A DNA stretch of 64,000 nucleotides, from NCBI GenBank assembly GCA_032629725.1, contig JAFEVB010000026.1, positions 496,001 to 560,000 on the forward strand. Direction: 5' to 3'. The position numbers and the translations under genes are program-made. Below are positions 34,786 through 47,086 of the stretch, one piece after another (the first letter of the stretch is position 1; the number at the start of each line of letters is the position of its first letter). Below the pieces are notes generated by a model, which saw nothing but the letters and a program-made list of their open reading frames with translations, did no database searches and was not told the DNA's origin. Source of the stretch: Gremmenia infestans (taxonomy: Eukaryota > Ascomycota > Leotiomycetes > Helotiales > Hamatocanthoscyphaceae).

Positions 34786-37700
34786 TTCGAATAGGAATGC
34801 TCAAGCTCTCTAGATGTTGATGAAGAAGTTGTAGTAGCTTAGAAGACCCGCTGCACCTGATTTGCTTAACTTGTGGTGACTTTTCGTTGAAAGAGCTGGC
34901 AGAAAAAAGCTATTCACATATGGGAAAGAGGGATATCGGGGGATATATAGCTTTGCAAGGGCGGACGGGAGGAGCTAGCTGTTCATGTAGTCCGGGGCAA
35001 GCTTACTGGTGGAGATCTTTGTTAAGGGATACAGTAGCGGATATGATTTGCAGTGGGGAAATATGTAATATTCGACACCAATTGGATCCAGGACCTATCC
35101 ATGACCCGGTCAACAAAGGAGTCATGGGGTCCTGCTCCACATCCCTTCCTAGATAAGTCTAATGCTCCTACAGCTTAACCATATTCGACGTTGGTAACAA
35201 GTCGCCGTTGCTATTTCATTTCCGTGCTTCGTAACTGCCATGTTCTTTGTTGCTGAGACATCTGTTATTTACGGCAGCACTAATGCATTTTCCATGTGGC
35301 CTCGGAGCTTCACCACGCGCCCGAGCACAAACCCGTCTCGTGTTGTTTTCCAGACTCGAGGATTGCGCTGCGGTTGACTCGTCTGCAGCACAACACAGTA
35401 CAAAAGCTTCTTACGGAGTACATCGAGGTACATATACAGTGTATCAATGATCTAAACCCCACAACGCGAGAATACCTAGTTGAAGCCAAGTGGCTTTGGC
35501 ACATGCATATTTGCGGTCAGCGTGTCATCAACGGCGTCTATTCCGCAGATCTGGTCAATTAAACACTTCGAATTGGATGCGGAGAGCTCTAGCTTACCCC
35601 AGAGAGTGGATGAGATGACGCAAGGTGTGGTGGCATCTTCCTCAGCGGTCGCAACCTCGATCCTTTCGGCTGTTGGAACGGCTGCTTCAGCATACAGTAG
35701 GCCCTAACGTTTCTTAGCTTGGACAGAATTGTGATGGTACAAGTACAGCTCCGTAATTTTTGGCGATAGTTTCAGTGAAGTTAGGTGCAGGTTTGCTATG
35801 CGATGGACCATTAGAAGCTTTCAAAATCCCTGGAATTCAGGGTTCATCAATCAACTTGCAGGACTGACTACGTCGGTTTGGGGAACTCCGGGAATAAACC
35901 CTGCCCAATGGAATTCAGTATTAAGACTGATCAATTGGAATGAACACCGAGAGCCTACAGGACGCAGCCTAACTGTTTTCTACATTGAGATAGTTTCGTC
36001 CCGTGCAGATATTCTCTGGGATATTTCTCGAGTAGAAGTCTCTCTTCTCTCTACCTGTAAGAAAAAGAATAAGGTACATGTAGCGTGCATAAATTCGACT
36101 GCTCTCTCATACGAGTAAGCACCGTATCTAGTAACTTACCTCCGCCTCGGCGTATAGCCTCAACTAACTGCGGACCGACATGCACGTAAGATTTTCTTCA
36201 GATACGCTATAGAACCAACCAACCGATTTCCGTTTCGGGACTTAACACCAACGAAACATGAACTTTCGCTCTAGGCTTTGCGGATGAATTTGCGATAATT
36301 GTGGATTTGCAAGCATCGGCGAATAGACCTAGGGGCGAATACTGCCAGACCACCAATCGTTACATCGCGTCTTATTAATAGGGTCATCTCTTTAGAAATT
36401 CCGTGAGGTCAAAAGCTCCCCGAACTGAGTATCACTCTTTGCGGGGCTCCGTGCGGGGAAGTCAGGCCATTCCAACACCAACGATTTGTAGCCGATCAAT
36501 AATTCAAAAGCTTTGCCTGATGCAATTTCCTTGCGCTTCAAGAAGATATAGCTCCTCCTTCTAGATCTCTTCTTTCGTATCTATCGTATAACTACATCGA
36601 GTATGGTGAGCGAGCTGTTAAATGCCTGCAAAAAGCTACATGGTATGCAGAACAGAACCGGAGCTGTACCCTCCACCAATCACTGAAGATTTTCCCGTCC
36701 CAAGCAAGAGACACCAACAACATACGCCCTGCACGCATACACGTCAGCTAGAAGAATCCCAGGACTGGCCTACTCCGTAGGCATCTCTTAACGACTCTGT
36801 ACCACGGTACACCAGCAGCACTACCACCCCGCGAAGAAAGTCAAAATGGAAATTAAAATGGGAAAAGGTCAAGTAACACACCACACACGCCATAATGCTC
36901 ACGTGTTGCCAAACGCCATTAAACGCCAAAAAGCCACGAACCGTACCTAAATTCCAAATTCCCAAATATTAAAAACGCCACCCGGGTTAAGGGGAGTAGA
37001 TATTTATGCATATCATAAGCCGGCCGAATGGAGATTATCAATCGTGAGGCGTCCACCGCTCTACTGTATGCTCCGTACCTATGGCAGGGGTGAAACGATT
37101 TCCCTACTGTACGGAGTAGGGGAAACGAGCTACTTATCTCCGTACGGAGTAAGATCGCACTACTGTATCCTGTACCCACTTGCCATATTCCACCGACGTT
37201 TCTGTCCACGCTGGAGAACTGAACCTCCACCTCTCTCTCCACCTCTCCACTGCCGACCCCCTACGGAGTTACCACCATATCCGGGTATATTGTAACCCGA
37301 GTTCTCTCCCCTCTGTACGAAACACGTCATTCTCTCCTGTAGGATATCCGCATCATCTAGGCGTTTGCAAGACGAATTAACATTATTATTATAAAACCGT
37401 ATTGGGTCTGATTTCTTTGCCAGATTCGGAAACTATCTAGGCGAACAGTTAATACGTAGGTACCGACCAAAGGCCGGGTGAAACTTTACGCGGTGCTGTA
37501 CAACGTCCCCTTGCATCAATGCATGATGCACGCACGGCGCACGAAAACTTCAGGCTCTTCCGCGAGCGTCCCGATAGTTTGGGTCAGCTGCGAGTGATAA
37601 GAGGGTGGGTGGAAGTGGCGGCTTGGGTTTTGTAGTGCTGAAAGCAAAAGAAAGCGAGAGAGCGTATATATATTAGGCTGGGAAGAGAAGAGATGGGAGG

Positions 37701-38751
37701 ACGTCAGGTTTTGATAAAGGGGATTGGGGGTAGATTGTAGGAGGATAGTTGTTGAGAATTGTTAATTTTTGAGTAGTGAAATCCTCGTCTGTGTCTGGTG
37801 ATTTGCAAATGCTGTTATAGTCTTCTTCCATGATTTTGCTTTGAGTGAAGCAATAATACGCAATTACTTCTTTCTATTTTGGTCGTTGATTTGCCTAGTC
37901 TATTTGGGGATACCGATACTATGGCATGGATACTGCTCTTGTTACTGTTCTTATTTATTGGTAGTGTCTAATTTATGTCGATGCATCTCTTCAATTCTGA
38001 TTCACGATATATGTCATAGACAAGCTTTTCTTTCATATCACAGCTGTAATCTTCGAATGCTCCGCTTATTAGAACGGCAACTTCCAACGTCTCCATGAAA
38101 GGCGCCTATTTTCACCATGTTCAGAGTCTTACCTCAAGCGATCGCCTAGTTCGCAGCAAGCTTTGCGTTCGATATTTTCAAAGATGTAAACCTTTCTAGG
38201 AGTTCATGGAGCATCAGAGTTGGAACCCTCGTGCAGGGGCTGTACTATGGCATATTGACTTTCTCTTGCACGACACTCAAAACTTATCTCTAAGCAGTCT
38301 TGGAATTAGTAGCTTGCCAAGCGCCTGGAAGACTCTATGCTGAGCTCACAGAGCAAATCAGTTTGAAATATGTACCATCAAGAAATAGCAGCGATGGAGA
38401 AGTACATCTAGATCTCCCAAGAAACAAAACGAGCGAGCTAAACTTTTGACAGTTAATCTTTGATTATTCCTCCAAGCTGTCCAAATCAGGCGTCTAACTT
38501 TTTGTGAAATTTGATGTGTGAATCTGCTGTAGTCAGATGAAACGCTTTTTCTTTTCTCGGGAGCTCTATTCAATATGGCCTTGATGCCGCTCGCGCTTGT
38601 CGGGTATTTAAGGTTGTCATCGATCTTCGAGGCAAAACACATTCTGCGCAGCACAAAGAATTTGTCCTTTCCTACGACACAGCCGGCTGATGAGGATTTA
38701 TCAGAGTACGTCTTTTGAATGCGCAGAGGAAATCAGCGAAACCCATACTCC
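34786..38751. other. 4-kb intergenic region, no gene recognised
   Basis: The longest gene-free stretch in the window. Many small open frames occur on both strands, none with motifs or splice support. It carries four exact copies of TACGGAGTA or its complement (35412, 36771, 37110 and 37143) plus a near-copy at about 37262. Three of the four exact copies lie between 36.7 and 37.2 kb. It may contain decayed transposon sequence. Confidence 0.5.
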
Positions 38752-39856
38752 ATGTCGACCAACAACATGTCATCCCGCAATGACTCCAAGAGCATGTCAG
38801 AAGATGTTCCATACAACAACTTCATGAAATCGTAGGTTTCCTGAGACACAAAGAACATTCAACACTGGCTAATGACTGCTAATAGCCTCCTCCCCATGTT
38901 TTCTGGACCTCAACTGACCATCCGTATTGGCGAACATGGCCCTGCGTACCAAGTTTCGAAAGATATTCTGTGCGCAGATTCACCTTATTTCTCGGCAATG
39001 TTTGCAGCTGGGCATTTCAAGGAAGGTGCAGAAAACGCAGCCGTACTCGAAGAGATCCAGGGAGTTCTTACACCCAGGAGCTTCCAGGCTTTGGTGCAAT
39101 GGTATGTTCGCCGTCCCGTGGCGATACTCCCTCTTATTGGTATTGAAGAAGCAATTCTAACTTCAGAACCGTGGCTAGGTTGTACAGAGGCCGGGTTGCG
39201 TTTCCCGCCTCCTACTGCCGATGGAGGAAATCTATGAGATCCTTGAGTTTGTTCGCCTAGCAGATATGACTGGAGTGACGGGTATCGACGACGCTATGAG
39301 CGAACGCCTGAGATTGATTTTTGCCTCTTCCACTCCTCCTTCGCGGCGACAAGACATTGGTCTTCGGCATGGATCAGACAGTTCGACGGCGGCTACATGC
39401 GGATCACACAATGATCATCTTCCACTGCCGCAGCCAGATTCTTCAGCCGATGCAGATTCTCAACGTAGCGGATTGCGTTTACCTGCCCTTCCCTTCTTCC
39501 AGGAAGGAAAGCGGATATGTCCAAGGCGTACAACAGGGCAGCATCCACACTCCTTACAGCCTCAGACGAGCAGCCACCGAAGTCCCGGACAGAACACTGC
39601 TCATATCGTACCACGTCACATCGCTTACGCTTCCGAGTTACATCCCGACAACCCGGTGAGAAGAATGATTGCCGCAGCAGCTGTCGAAGGACATCTGCGT
39701 GACCCGCACTTTGCATTTCAAGCTGAGGTGAAGGATACCCCTAGTTTTGCAATGGATCTACTTCGGGAGGTGCAAGAGGTTCTTCACAGACCAGCACCTG
39801 AGGCTGGGTATTTTGTTGATCCGATCACGGGTCAAGCGTTTCTCATTGGCCGATGA
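38752..39856 (+). pseudogene. BTB/POZ domain protein (BTB3), frameshifted
   Basis: Exons 38752-38831, 38886-39101 and 39179-39856. Intron 1 (54 nt, phase 2) ends with GGCTAATGACTGCTAATAG; intron 2 (77 nt) splits the Trp of QW-LYRG. The domain reads SLLPMFSGPQLTIRIG, ILCADSPYFSAMF, SFQALVQW, LYRGRVAFPAS, then the frame is lost. The continuation EEIYEILEFVRLADMTGV is in another frame, beginning within 39201-39223. Alignment to BTB4 (FPNSLTATEEI) puts a single missing base at about 39210-39213. The rest (HPDNPVRRMIAAAAVEGHL, TPSFAMDLLREVQEVL, FVDPITGQAFLIGR) reads through to a stop at 39856. As sequenced, translation would stop soon after the shift. It is either a young pseudogene or a base-call error. 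The start at 38752 or 38767 is equally possible. Confidence 0.8.
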
Positions 39857-40239
39857 ATGAATGAATTACGTGTTAATGCTTTTGGGTAAGGGATGGGGCT
39901 CTTGCTTCGAGTAGACAATCAGGTCCAGTACAGCCATATGTTCCTGGAGGAAGTTTAGCAGAACAGACCTATTTCCTGGATAGAAAAGTCCGAGCAATGA
40001 GACTCTTTACCATCTAGATACCAAGCTAGCACATAGAATGATGAAATGATGGTAATCTCTATTTAATCGTGAGTTGACTACAAAACCTAGATCGTATACC
40101 GCTTCCTTGAAAGTGTTCAGGCCCCTATTCGCATTATTTCACACCTCGCTTACTTATTTAGGTAGCCCCGCTCAACTTCACCTTTGTTAATTGACCAACA
40201 AACCTGTTCATATTCACCGCAGCATAGGGAACTCAAACA
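39857..40239. other. Spacer between BTB3 and BTB4
   Basis: Holds the BTB4 promoter; no other signal was seen. Confidence 0.5.
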
Positions 40240-41875
40240 ATGCTGTGTGACTGTGGATTTGACGAGTCATCTACCACCATCAAAATAAGTCCTTCCCACG
40301 CTGACTCCCGAAGAAACATCTACCATTGTGATGCTCCGAAATCCCTCAAACGCAATCGCGCAACCTTTAGAACAATGTCTAATCCTGAGTCTTCGAACCC
40401 GCGCCCTGATATCTTCATTCCCGAAAATGAAAAGTTGAAGTACCTTGTGGGGCTGAGCGAGTCAGGGGATACGGATTGGGAGGATGACATAGAAGATAGT
40501 CAGGGCCAATACTACGGCAAAGATCCTGAGCTTGTAGGAGAACCATCTTCGAAGACGACTCCAGCTAATAAACGCAAGGTTAAGAGTATCGATTCCATCC
40601 TTCGTGGCCCTGTAGAGGCTTCTGCTTTCAAGTATGTGCCCACCTCCTGGGGTTACTCTCATCGCCGAAACCCATTTCGTGCCTTTTTCTGACCTTTCGC
40701 CCAGGATTCTTAACCTCTACAGCGGTCCCCAGGTCTTGATCCGTATTGGCGATGACGGTCCGAAATTTAATGTTGCGAAGAAACTCTTATGCACCCAGTC
40801 ACCCTACTTCGCTGCCATGTTCAAGGCAGGTCGATTCAAAGAGGTTCGTCAAGCTGTGCTCCCGGCCCATCTCGAGCATGTTTTCCAACATTTGTTCCTT
40901 CAGCTTGAGATATATCAGTTGGTCCTCATACTAACTTTTGGATAGGGAAAGAACAGCAAGGCTACCATGTGCCTAATCGATGGCATCGTCTCCCTTGAGA
41001 GCTTTGTGACCTTGATCAAGTGGCTGTATCGTGGCCGGGCAGACTTTCCGAATAGCTTGACCGCTACGGAAGAGATCAGCAGGGTGATTGAGTTTGCTAC
41101 ACTGTGTGATATGGTTGGAGTGACCGGCATGGAGGAGACGCTGGCCATTGATATCAAATCCATTCTGCAGAAGAAGCTTCCTGTTCCCGAAGAGCCAGCT
41201 GTGATTTATACCAGGTGGCCATCTGGAACGATTGATTGCCCTGCCCCCACTCTAACGATGAGCGAGAGGCATCGCATTGCAGCATCCTTGGCAGGCAACC
41301 GGTATCAGGCCAGCAGGGCTACTTACGGAGGAGGCTTTCAGGGTGCTGACGAAGATGCTTACGAACAATACATTACTATCCACGGAGGCTCAACTCCCGC
41401 GCCGCTATCAGTATCTTCCCCGGGCCATGGAATAACTACCAGGGCGCGCTATAACGACGACGTAATCAAGCCCACGCCTGAGACACATTTACCTCATTAC
41501 ACCGACCACATTCTCTCCGAACACCTGCACGCTGTTTCAGAGTTACCCGAAGGCCACCCTGTCCGAGGAATTTTCGCTACTGCCGTCGTCACAGAATACC
41601 TGAACCCGATCAACGGAACCTTCAAGTTCGCCGCTGAGATGGATGACATTCCTTCGCTTGCCCGGGATGTTCTGGAGAAGGTCAAAGCTGTTCTGGATCT
41701 TGATGGATTGGCTACTCGCCAGCAGCGCTCTAAAGGAACAAGAAGAGCTTATACTCCCTCTGGGGTACGCTTTCCCGAAGGACATGTTTCTTTCCAGGAT
41801 CCGATTACTGAGACAAAGGTTGATTATGGGCGCTGTGAAAAAGGCTCCCTTGATAAGTTTGACATCGATTATTAG
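40240..41875 (+). CDS. BTB/POZ domain protein (BTB4)
   Basis: Three exons: 40240-40631, 40705-40843 and 40946-41875; 486 residues from the first ATG, 441 if translation starts at the Met at 40375 (MSNPESS), which I think likelier because the preceding residues look like leader. The introns are 73 nt (phase 2, same place as in the paralogues) and 102 nt (TACTAAC branch). An acidic N-terminal segment (SGDTDWEDDIEDSQG) is unique to this copy. The BTB domain follows (RILNLYSGPQVLIRIG, LLCTQSPYFAAMF, LIKWLYRGRADFPNS, VIEFATLCDMVGV), then a long Ser/Thr/Pro linker. The shared C-terminal block is HPVRGIFATAVVTEYL, IPSLARDVLEKVKAVL, FQDPITETKVDYG. It is the longest and apparently intact member of the family here. 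Confidence 0.9.
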
Positions 41876-42449
41876 CCGCGTACTTAACATAGGGTAGTCA
41901 ACATAGCTCCTCTTGCGATATGAGCGGTGTGTTCTTGAAGCCTTGGGGACTTGTCGTTGGGGAGAAGTGGTAGTGAAATTGGATGTCATAGGACTTGACG
42001 CAGAACAATAAAGCCATTTGCGATGTCAAATTCTGGTGATTGAAGTGCATTCATTGTCTTTAAAGAACACATTGATTAGCCATATCTCGTCACGAGATTG
42101 TATATGAACTCTGACAGGTACCTCGACGGTTGGAGGGTTACTTCTTAATATCTTATTAGAGTTAACGCAATCTGACTAGCTTCAATACAGCTCTCAATGG
42201 AGTTGAAGATTGTCATCATTCGTGTAAAAGTTCATGTTGAACTTGACATGTTCAGCGTACAAGTACTTCTAAAGTCGTCAAAGTAAACAAAGGGGGCTCA
42301 GGGGTTATTGCTACCCCGCAATTTGCGGGGCGAGGTGATGCGATGCCAGTCAGCCCCCCGTTTCATATCCCTTGATCACCACCTCACTCACCTCCCACAA
42401 CATGTCCTAAACAAGCATAACACCCGCAGAACGAGAACAAAACACCAAC
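41876..42449. other. Rhamnosidase promoter region
   Basis: 574 bp between the BTB4 stop and the rhamnosidase ATG, containing the palindromic GCGGGG site described separately. Confidence 0.5.
42314..42330. promoter_or_regulatory. Palindromic CreA/Cre1-type site upstream of rhamnosidase gene
   Basis: CCCCGCAATTTGCGGGG is an exact inverted repeat of 8 bases around one T, 120 bp upstream of the ATG. Each arm contains GCGGGG, matching the SYGGRG consensus of the carbon-catabolite repressor CreA. Paired CreA sites are typical of strongly glucose-repressed promoters; binding here is inferred. Confidence 0.6.
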
Positions 42450-45144
42450 ATGACCATCTCAATTGCATCCGTATCCCTCGAGCACCACCGCGAGACCCTC
42501 GGAATCGGCGACCCCGCCCCTCGCATATCCTGGCGCTTCGCAGGCGACTCGAAGGATTGGGTACAGAGTGCCTACGAGATCGAAGTCTCACGTCCAAACG
42601 CACAAGTCTACAATATCATAAAGAAGAGTGAGGATTCTGTACTTGTGCCATGGCCATCTGTGCCGCTCAAATCACGAGAGAAGGCCAGTCTGCGAGTGCG
42701 TGCTTTTGGCGGGGTAGCGTCCCATGCTACGGAATGGTCGAGCGCTGTGGAAGTCGAGACTGGGCTTTTGGAAAAAGAGGATTGGAGTGCGACATTGGTG
42801 GGGGCTGAGAGAACAATCTCGACAAGAGAGTCGTTGAGACCGGCGCTTTTTAGAAAGGACTTTGTGATTGGGAAGCCGGTCAAGAGAGCTAGGCTTTATG
42901 TTACGAGTTATGGAATATATGAGGCGTTTATCAACGGGAAAAGAGTGGGTGATCACGTCTTTGCGCCAGGGTGGACGTGCTACAGACACCGCCTCTACTA
43001 CCAGACGTTTGATGTTAAAGACTTGCTGAAGAAGGGGGATAATGCTGTTGGTGTTGAAGTTGCTGAGGGATGGTATTGCGGACGCATAGGTTTCTACGGA
43101 GGGACAAGGAACATATATGGGGACCAATTGGCCGTATTAGCCCAGCTTGAAGTTACATATGAGGATGGAGAGAGCGTCACCGTAGGCTCGGATGGAAGTT
43201 GGAAGACATCTGTTGGACCGCGAATTTCCTCGCAATATTATGATGGAGAGGAATACGATGCTTCGCAGGAGGTTCCAGGGTGGAATGCGAGCCCATTTAG
43301 CGACAATAAGTGGAAAGCTGTCGAGGAGCTGGACTTCCCTTCAGCAAGCTTGCTATCTCCCGAAGGACCTCCTATCAGGATCATCGAGACTCTCAAGCCA
43401 CAAAAGATCTGGAGAAGCCCTTCAAATAAGGTCATCGTAGATTTTGGACAGAACTCTGTTGGGGGAGTACGAATGAGAGTTGCTGGCACCAAGGGCCACA
43501 GAATCACCTTGACGCATACCGAAGTACTAGAGAATGATGAAGTTGCAACACGGCCTCTACGAGACGCTAAAGCAACTGACACTATAACTCTCTCCGATAA
43601 ACCCCTCGAATGGGAACCAAAATATACGTTTCACGGGTACCGTTATGTTCAAGTAGAGAATTGGCCGCTAAATCATGGCTTGCCTAGACTGGGTGATCTT
43701 GAGGCGGTCGTTATACACTCAGACATGGAACCAACTGGCTGGTTTGAATGCTCGGAGCCTATGGTCAACCAATTACACAGCAACATTCGATGGGGCATGA
43801 GAAGCAACTTTGTAGGCATTCCTACAGATTGTCCCCAACGTGACGAACGTCTTGGATGGACCGGAGACATTCAAGTATTCACTCCCACGGCCAACTTTCT
43901 CTACGATACTGCTGGTTTCCTTTCTAGTTGGCTCAAAGACGTAGCTGTCGAGCAATTTGACCACAATAACATCGTGCCTCAAGTTATACCAAATGTCCTT
44001 GACGGTTGGGATGCTCAGGCAGTATGGGGAGATGTTTCAGTCATTACACCCTTGGAGCTCTACAAGAGCTTTGGAGACAAGCATTTCCTCATCAATCAGT
44101 TTCCCAGCATGAAAGCATGGGTAGACGCGATTCCACGAGGCGAGAATATGCTATGGGATCCAAATACCGGTCAATTAGGCGACTGGCTCGACCCTGATGC
44201 CCCACCAGATAATCCAGGTGCTGGGAAGACTGATCCGCATCTTGTAGCCAACGCATACTTGGTACATGTCACAGAGGTAAGTGCTAATCCCAACCTCTCC
44301 CCAGGAACTATTATACTGATCCGATATGTAGTTGCTATCCTATATATCCAGCCTCCTCGAAAAGCCCACGGAAGTACAACACTACACCCAACAAGCCGCC
44401 GCCGTGCGAGCCGAATTCCAAAAACACTACATAACGCCGTCGGGTCGCCTGGCCCCAGACACACAAACATCCCTCTCCCTCGCCCTCTCCTTCTCGCTCT
44501 TCTCCTCCCCCTCCCACAAGGCAGAAGCAGCATCCCGCCTCGCCAAGCTCGCGCGCTCAAACCGTTTTCGCATCGCGACCGGCTTCGCAGGAACACCTCT
44601 GATCCTGCCATCACTGACAAATGAAGGGTATACTCAGATAGCGTACCGCATGCTTCTGGAGAAGAAGTGCCCGAGTTGGTTGTATACGGTCAGTATGGGC
44701 GGCACGACCATGTGGGAGCGCTGGGATAGCATGTTACCCGATGGCCGGATCAACCCGGGGGAAATGACATCCTTTAACCACTACGCGCTCGGGGCTGTTG
44801 GGGCGTGGCTTCATGCTTATGTGGGCGGTATCTCGTCTGCCAACGCATGGAAAGATATTGTTTTTGCGCCTGTGCCGGGTGGCACGCTGACGAGTGCTAA
44901 GGTTGGGCATTTGAGTCCGTATGGGGCGGTAAGCTGTGAGTGGAAGATTGAGGAAGGCCGGTTTTCGATGAAGGTGCAGGTGCCGCCGAATGCGAGGGGT
45001 TTGGTGAGGTTCCCTGGGAAAGAGAGGGAGGAGACTAGGATCGGGAGTGGGAAGTGGGAGTTTGAGGGTCCGTGGGAGAGTGAGGAGTGGCCGCCGAAGA
45101 AGATCTTAAGTCCGTATGCTATGTATAGTGACGATGATGAATGA
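42450..45144 (+). CDS. GH78 alpha-L-rhamnosidase, intracellular type
   Basis: Two exons: 42450-44276 and 44332-45144 (55-nt intron, GTAAGT donor, TAG acceptor); 879 residues. It starts MTISIASVSLEHHRETLGIG with no signal peptide, so the enzyme is probably cytosolic and acts on imported rhamnosides. N-terminal beta-sandwich domains (RLYVTSYGIYEAFINGKRVG) are followed by the (alpha/alpha)6 catalytic barrel with the family signature CPQRDERLGWTGD (461-473), which carries the general-acid region, and by MWERWDSMLPDG (about residue 736) with the likely second catalytic Glu. A C-terminal beta domain ends the chain. It hydrolyses terminal alpha-L-rhamnose from plant glycosides or pectin fragments. 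It lies beside BTB4 on the same strand. Confidence 0.95.
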
Positions 45145-45593
45145 GTAAGGAGGACGGAGTAGGTTGGAATGAAAATTTGGATTTGATAGTAGCTTGGAGA
45201 ATGACTAGATTCATCGGGGAATGGATGATTGTTTTGGAGTGAAAATCAAAATTGGAATACTATTTAGGACAGGATAAAATATCAGGGTATTTGGTATGAA
45301 TTATTTTTCTGTTCCGAAGTGTTTCATCAGATTACATATCAAGAGCAATAAAACGCAAATACCACTAGTAAATCGAACAGTTAAAAGAAACCATGGTCCA
45401 TTAATCCGCCTGGTATCACACACACACGCACGCCCAAGAAAGAGCAAACCCAAATTAACATGCACCCGCACTTCACCATCCCAAATTCCCCAACCCAGAT
45501 TAGTTCGCACCCCCTTCTTCTTCTGCCCCTCGCCATCCATACATACATCATCCATCAACCGCACTGGCTCGTACATGATACATCTCGCCTATC
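45145..45593. other. Spacer between convergent rhamnosidase and PLAC8 genes
   Basis: 3' flanks only; no coding or RNA signal was seen. Confidence 0.5.
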
Positions 45594-46517
45594 TTACTGT
45601 ACATGTCCAGGTCCAGGTCCAGGTCCAGGTCCAGCACCCGTATTCATACTCATACCTACCGGAACCTGATAGCCCTGTTCCGGATTCGACGCCCGCAGAG
45701 CGTTCATCCCAATAACCTCTTTCTCCTGCTGGATCAGTGCGCAGCAGTGGCAGAAAGCGCTGGAGAGACAGTCGGTTACGGGGTCGCCTTGGATGTTGTA
45801 CGCGGAGCGGATCTCGGAGCGTTTGACGAATGTGAGACTGTGTGGCCGTAGGCGATGTCAGTTAGCTCTTTTTCTTCTTTCTTTTGTGCGTGTTTTTTGT
45901 TTTGTTGTTTTGAAGACGGTTGGGTTTTGTTTTTCAGGTGGTGGGTTGGGAAGTGGAGGAAAGGGGGGAGGGAAGTGAGAAGGGGGATATACACCCACGA
46001 CGCATGACAGCAACTCGCACCGCACCAGAGCAGACAGTCGTTGTTGACGCGCTCGTACGACGCGAGGGACGGATCGCGGATGCGGGCTTGGGTTTTGCCG
46101 AAGACGAAGCAGGGGCAGAAGCAGCCTTTGAGACCTAGTTGGATGGGGGCGTTAGTTAGTGAAGCAAGCAAGCTTATTCATGGATTATGTGGAATCTGTA
46201 GCTAGCTAATGAAGGAGCTGAGATGGTGATATCGAGATAGATATCTTGTACTGCTAGCAGTTTCGTTTTCTTTTTCGTTTTCTTTTTCTTTTTCATGGGC
46301 GATTGGTACTCGTCTATGGGGTACTCGTCTATGCGTGGATGGCTAACGTACAGAGGTTATCATCTCCCGTGAAGCAATCAAAGAGACCGTTGGTCCATTT
46401 TTCTGTTCCAGTCGCAGTGGTGATTTGCTTGTAGGCGGGAGAATCGACGGGCTGGGACTGAGGGACTGTTTGCTGCGTGATTGGGGCAGTAGGGTGTGCT
46501 TCCTTGACTTCTGACAT
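45594..46517 (-). CDS. PLAC8 family cysteine-rich membrane protein
   Basis: Three exons: 46517-46352, 46134-45993 and 45837-45594; 183 residues. The introns are long for this window (217 and 155 nt); the first contains the pyrimidine/purine run TTTTCGTTTTCTTTTTC near 46264 on the plus strand. After a Pro/Gln-rich start (MSEVKEAHPTAP), the PLAC8 region reads WTNGLFDCFTGDDNLCLKGC-FCPCFVFGKTQARI, then DCLLWCGASCCHASW, and after the splice RSEIRSAYNIQGDPVTDCLSS-AFCHCCALIQQEKEV. The paired CxC/CC motifs are the family hallmark. Members sit at the plasma membrane and are linked to cadmium, zinc or calcium handling and cell-size control. The tail GPGPGPGPGHVQ comes from a perfect hexanucleotide repeat. 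Confidence 0.9.
45607..45634. repeat. CCAGGT hexanucleotide repeat coding a (Gly-Pro)n tail
   Basis: 4.7 perfect copies of CCAGGT inside the last PLAC8 exon, read on the minus strand as Gly-Pro repeats. It is likely length-polymorphic. Confidence 0.9.
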
Positions 46518-47086
46518 GATGATATGGAATTGTTGAAAGAAGGGATATATTGATAGATAGATAGATATTCGTGTTGTTTGGTTTGTATTAAGAATCGATA
46601 TTGGAGAGTGAGTAATGGAATGTGATATGTGAAGGATAAATCTTTTGCAATGCAAGGAGGCAATACGACAGAGTTATATGAAAATCGCACCGTATAGTAT
46701 TGCGGAAAGCTTCGTTGGTTTGAGTTCCAGCCTTCTCATCTCCATATATCAAGATATAAGGATAGCAAGCCGTCTGAAATTCCTAGCCAAGCATTCTTCA
46801 TCTCTATACTTTATAGTGGGGCTCTAAAGCAAGCCTTCGGTAAAATGGTAAAATTGTAAAATGCCCTGACCCCGTGGGGGTTGGATAGAGGCTTGTAGGC
46901 TGAACTTTGTTGTTCAGCTGAAGAATATGGCGTTGACATCATCAGACCCAGAATAGCCCATCATGCCGTCAGGTAACCTTGGCTGTACGGAGTACAAGTC
47001 CGATAGTTAAGCAATTAAGCAATTAAGCAATTCATCCGGTGTATCGTATCTGTGTCCTGAGATGATATGGGATGGTAGTATCGCAG
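46518..47086. other. Intergenic, with short repeats
   Basis: PLAC8 promoter and NAA40 3' flank. It carries a TACGGAGTA motif (46986-46994) and TTAAGCAA x3 (47007-47030). Confidence 0.5.
47007..47030. repeat. 8-bp tandem repeat TTAAGCAA x3
   Basis: Three perfect copies, 23-77 bp downstream-side of the NAA40 stop codon region. Confidence 0.9.

Noticed and set aside
37841..38098. Hydrophobic 85-codon frame
   Set aside because: Rich in Ile/Leu/Tyr/Cys as expected from AT-rich spacer; no initiation context or splice partner.
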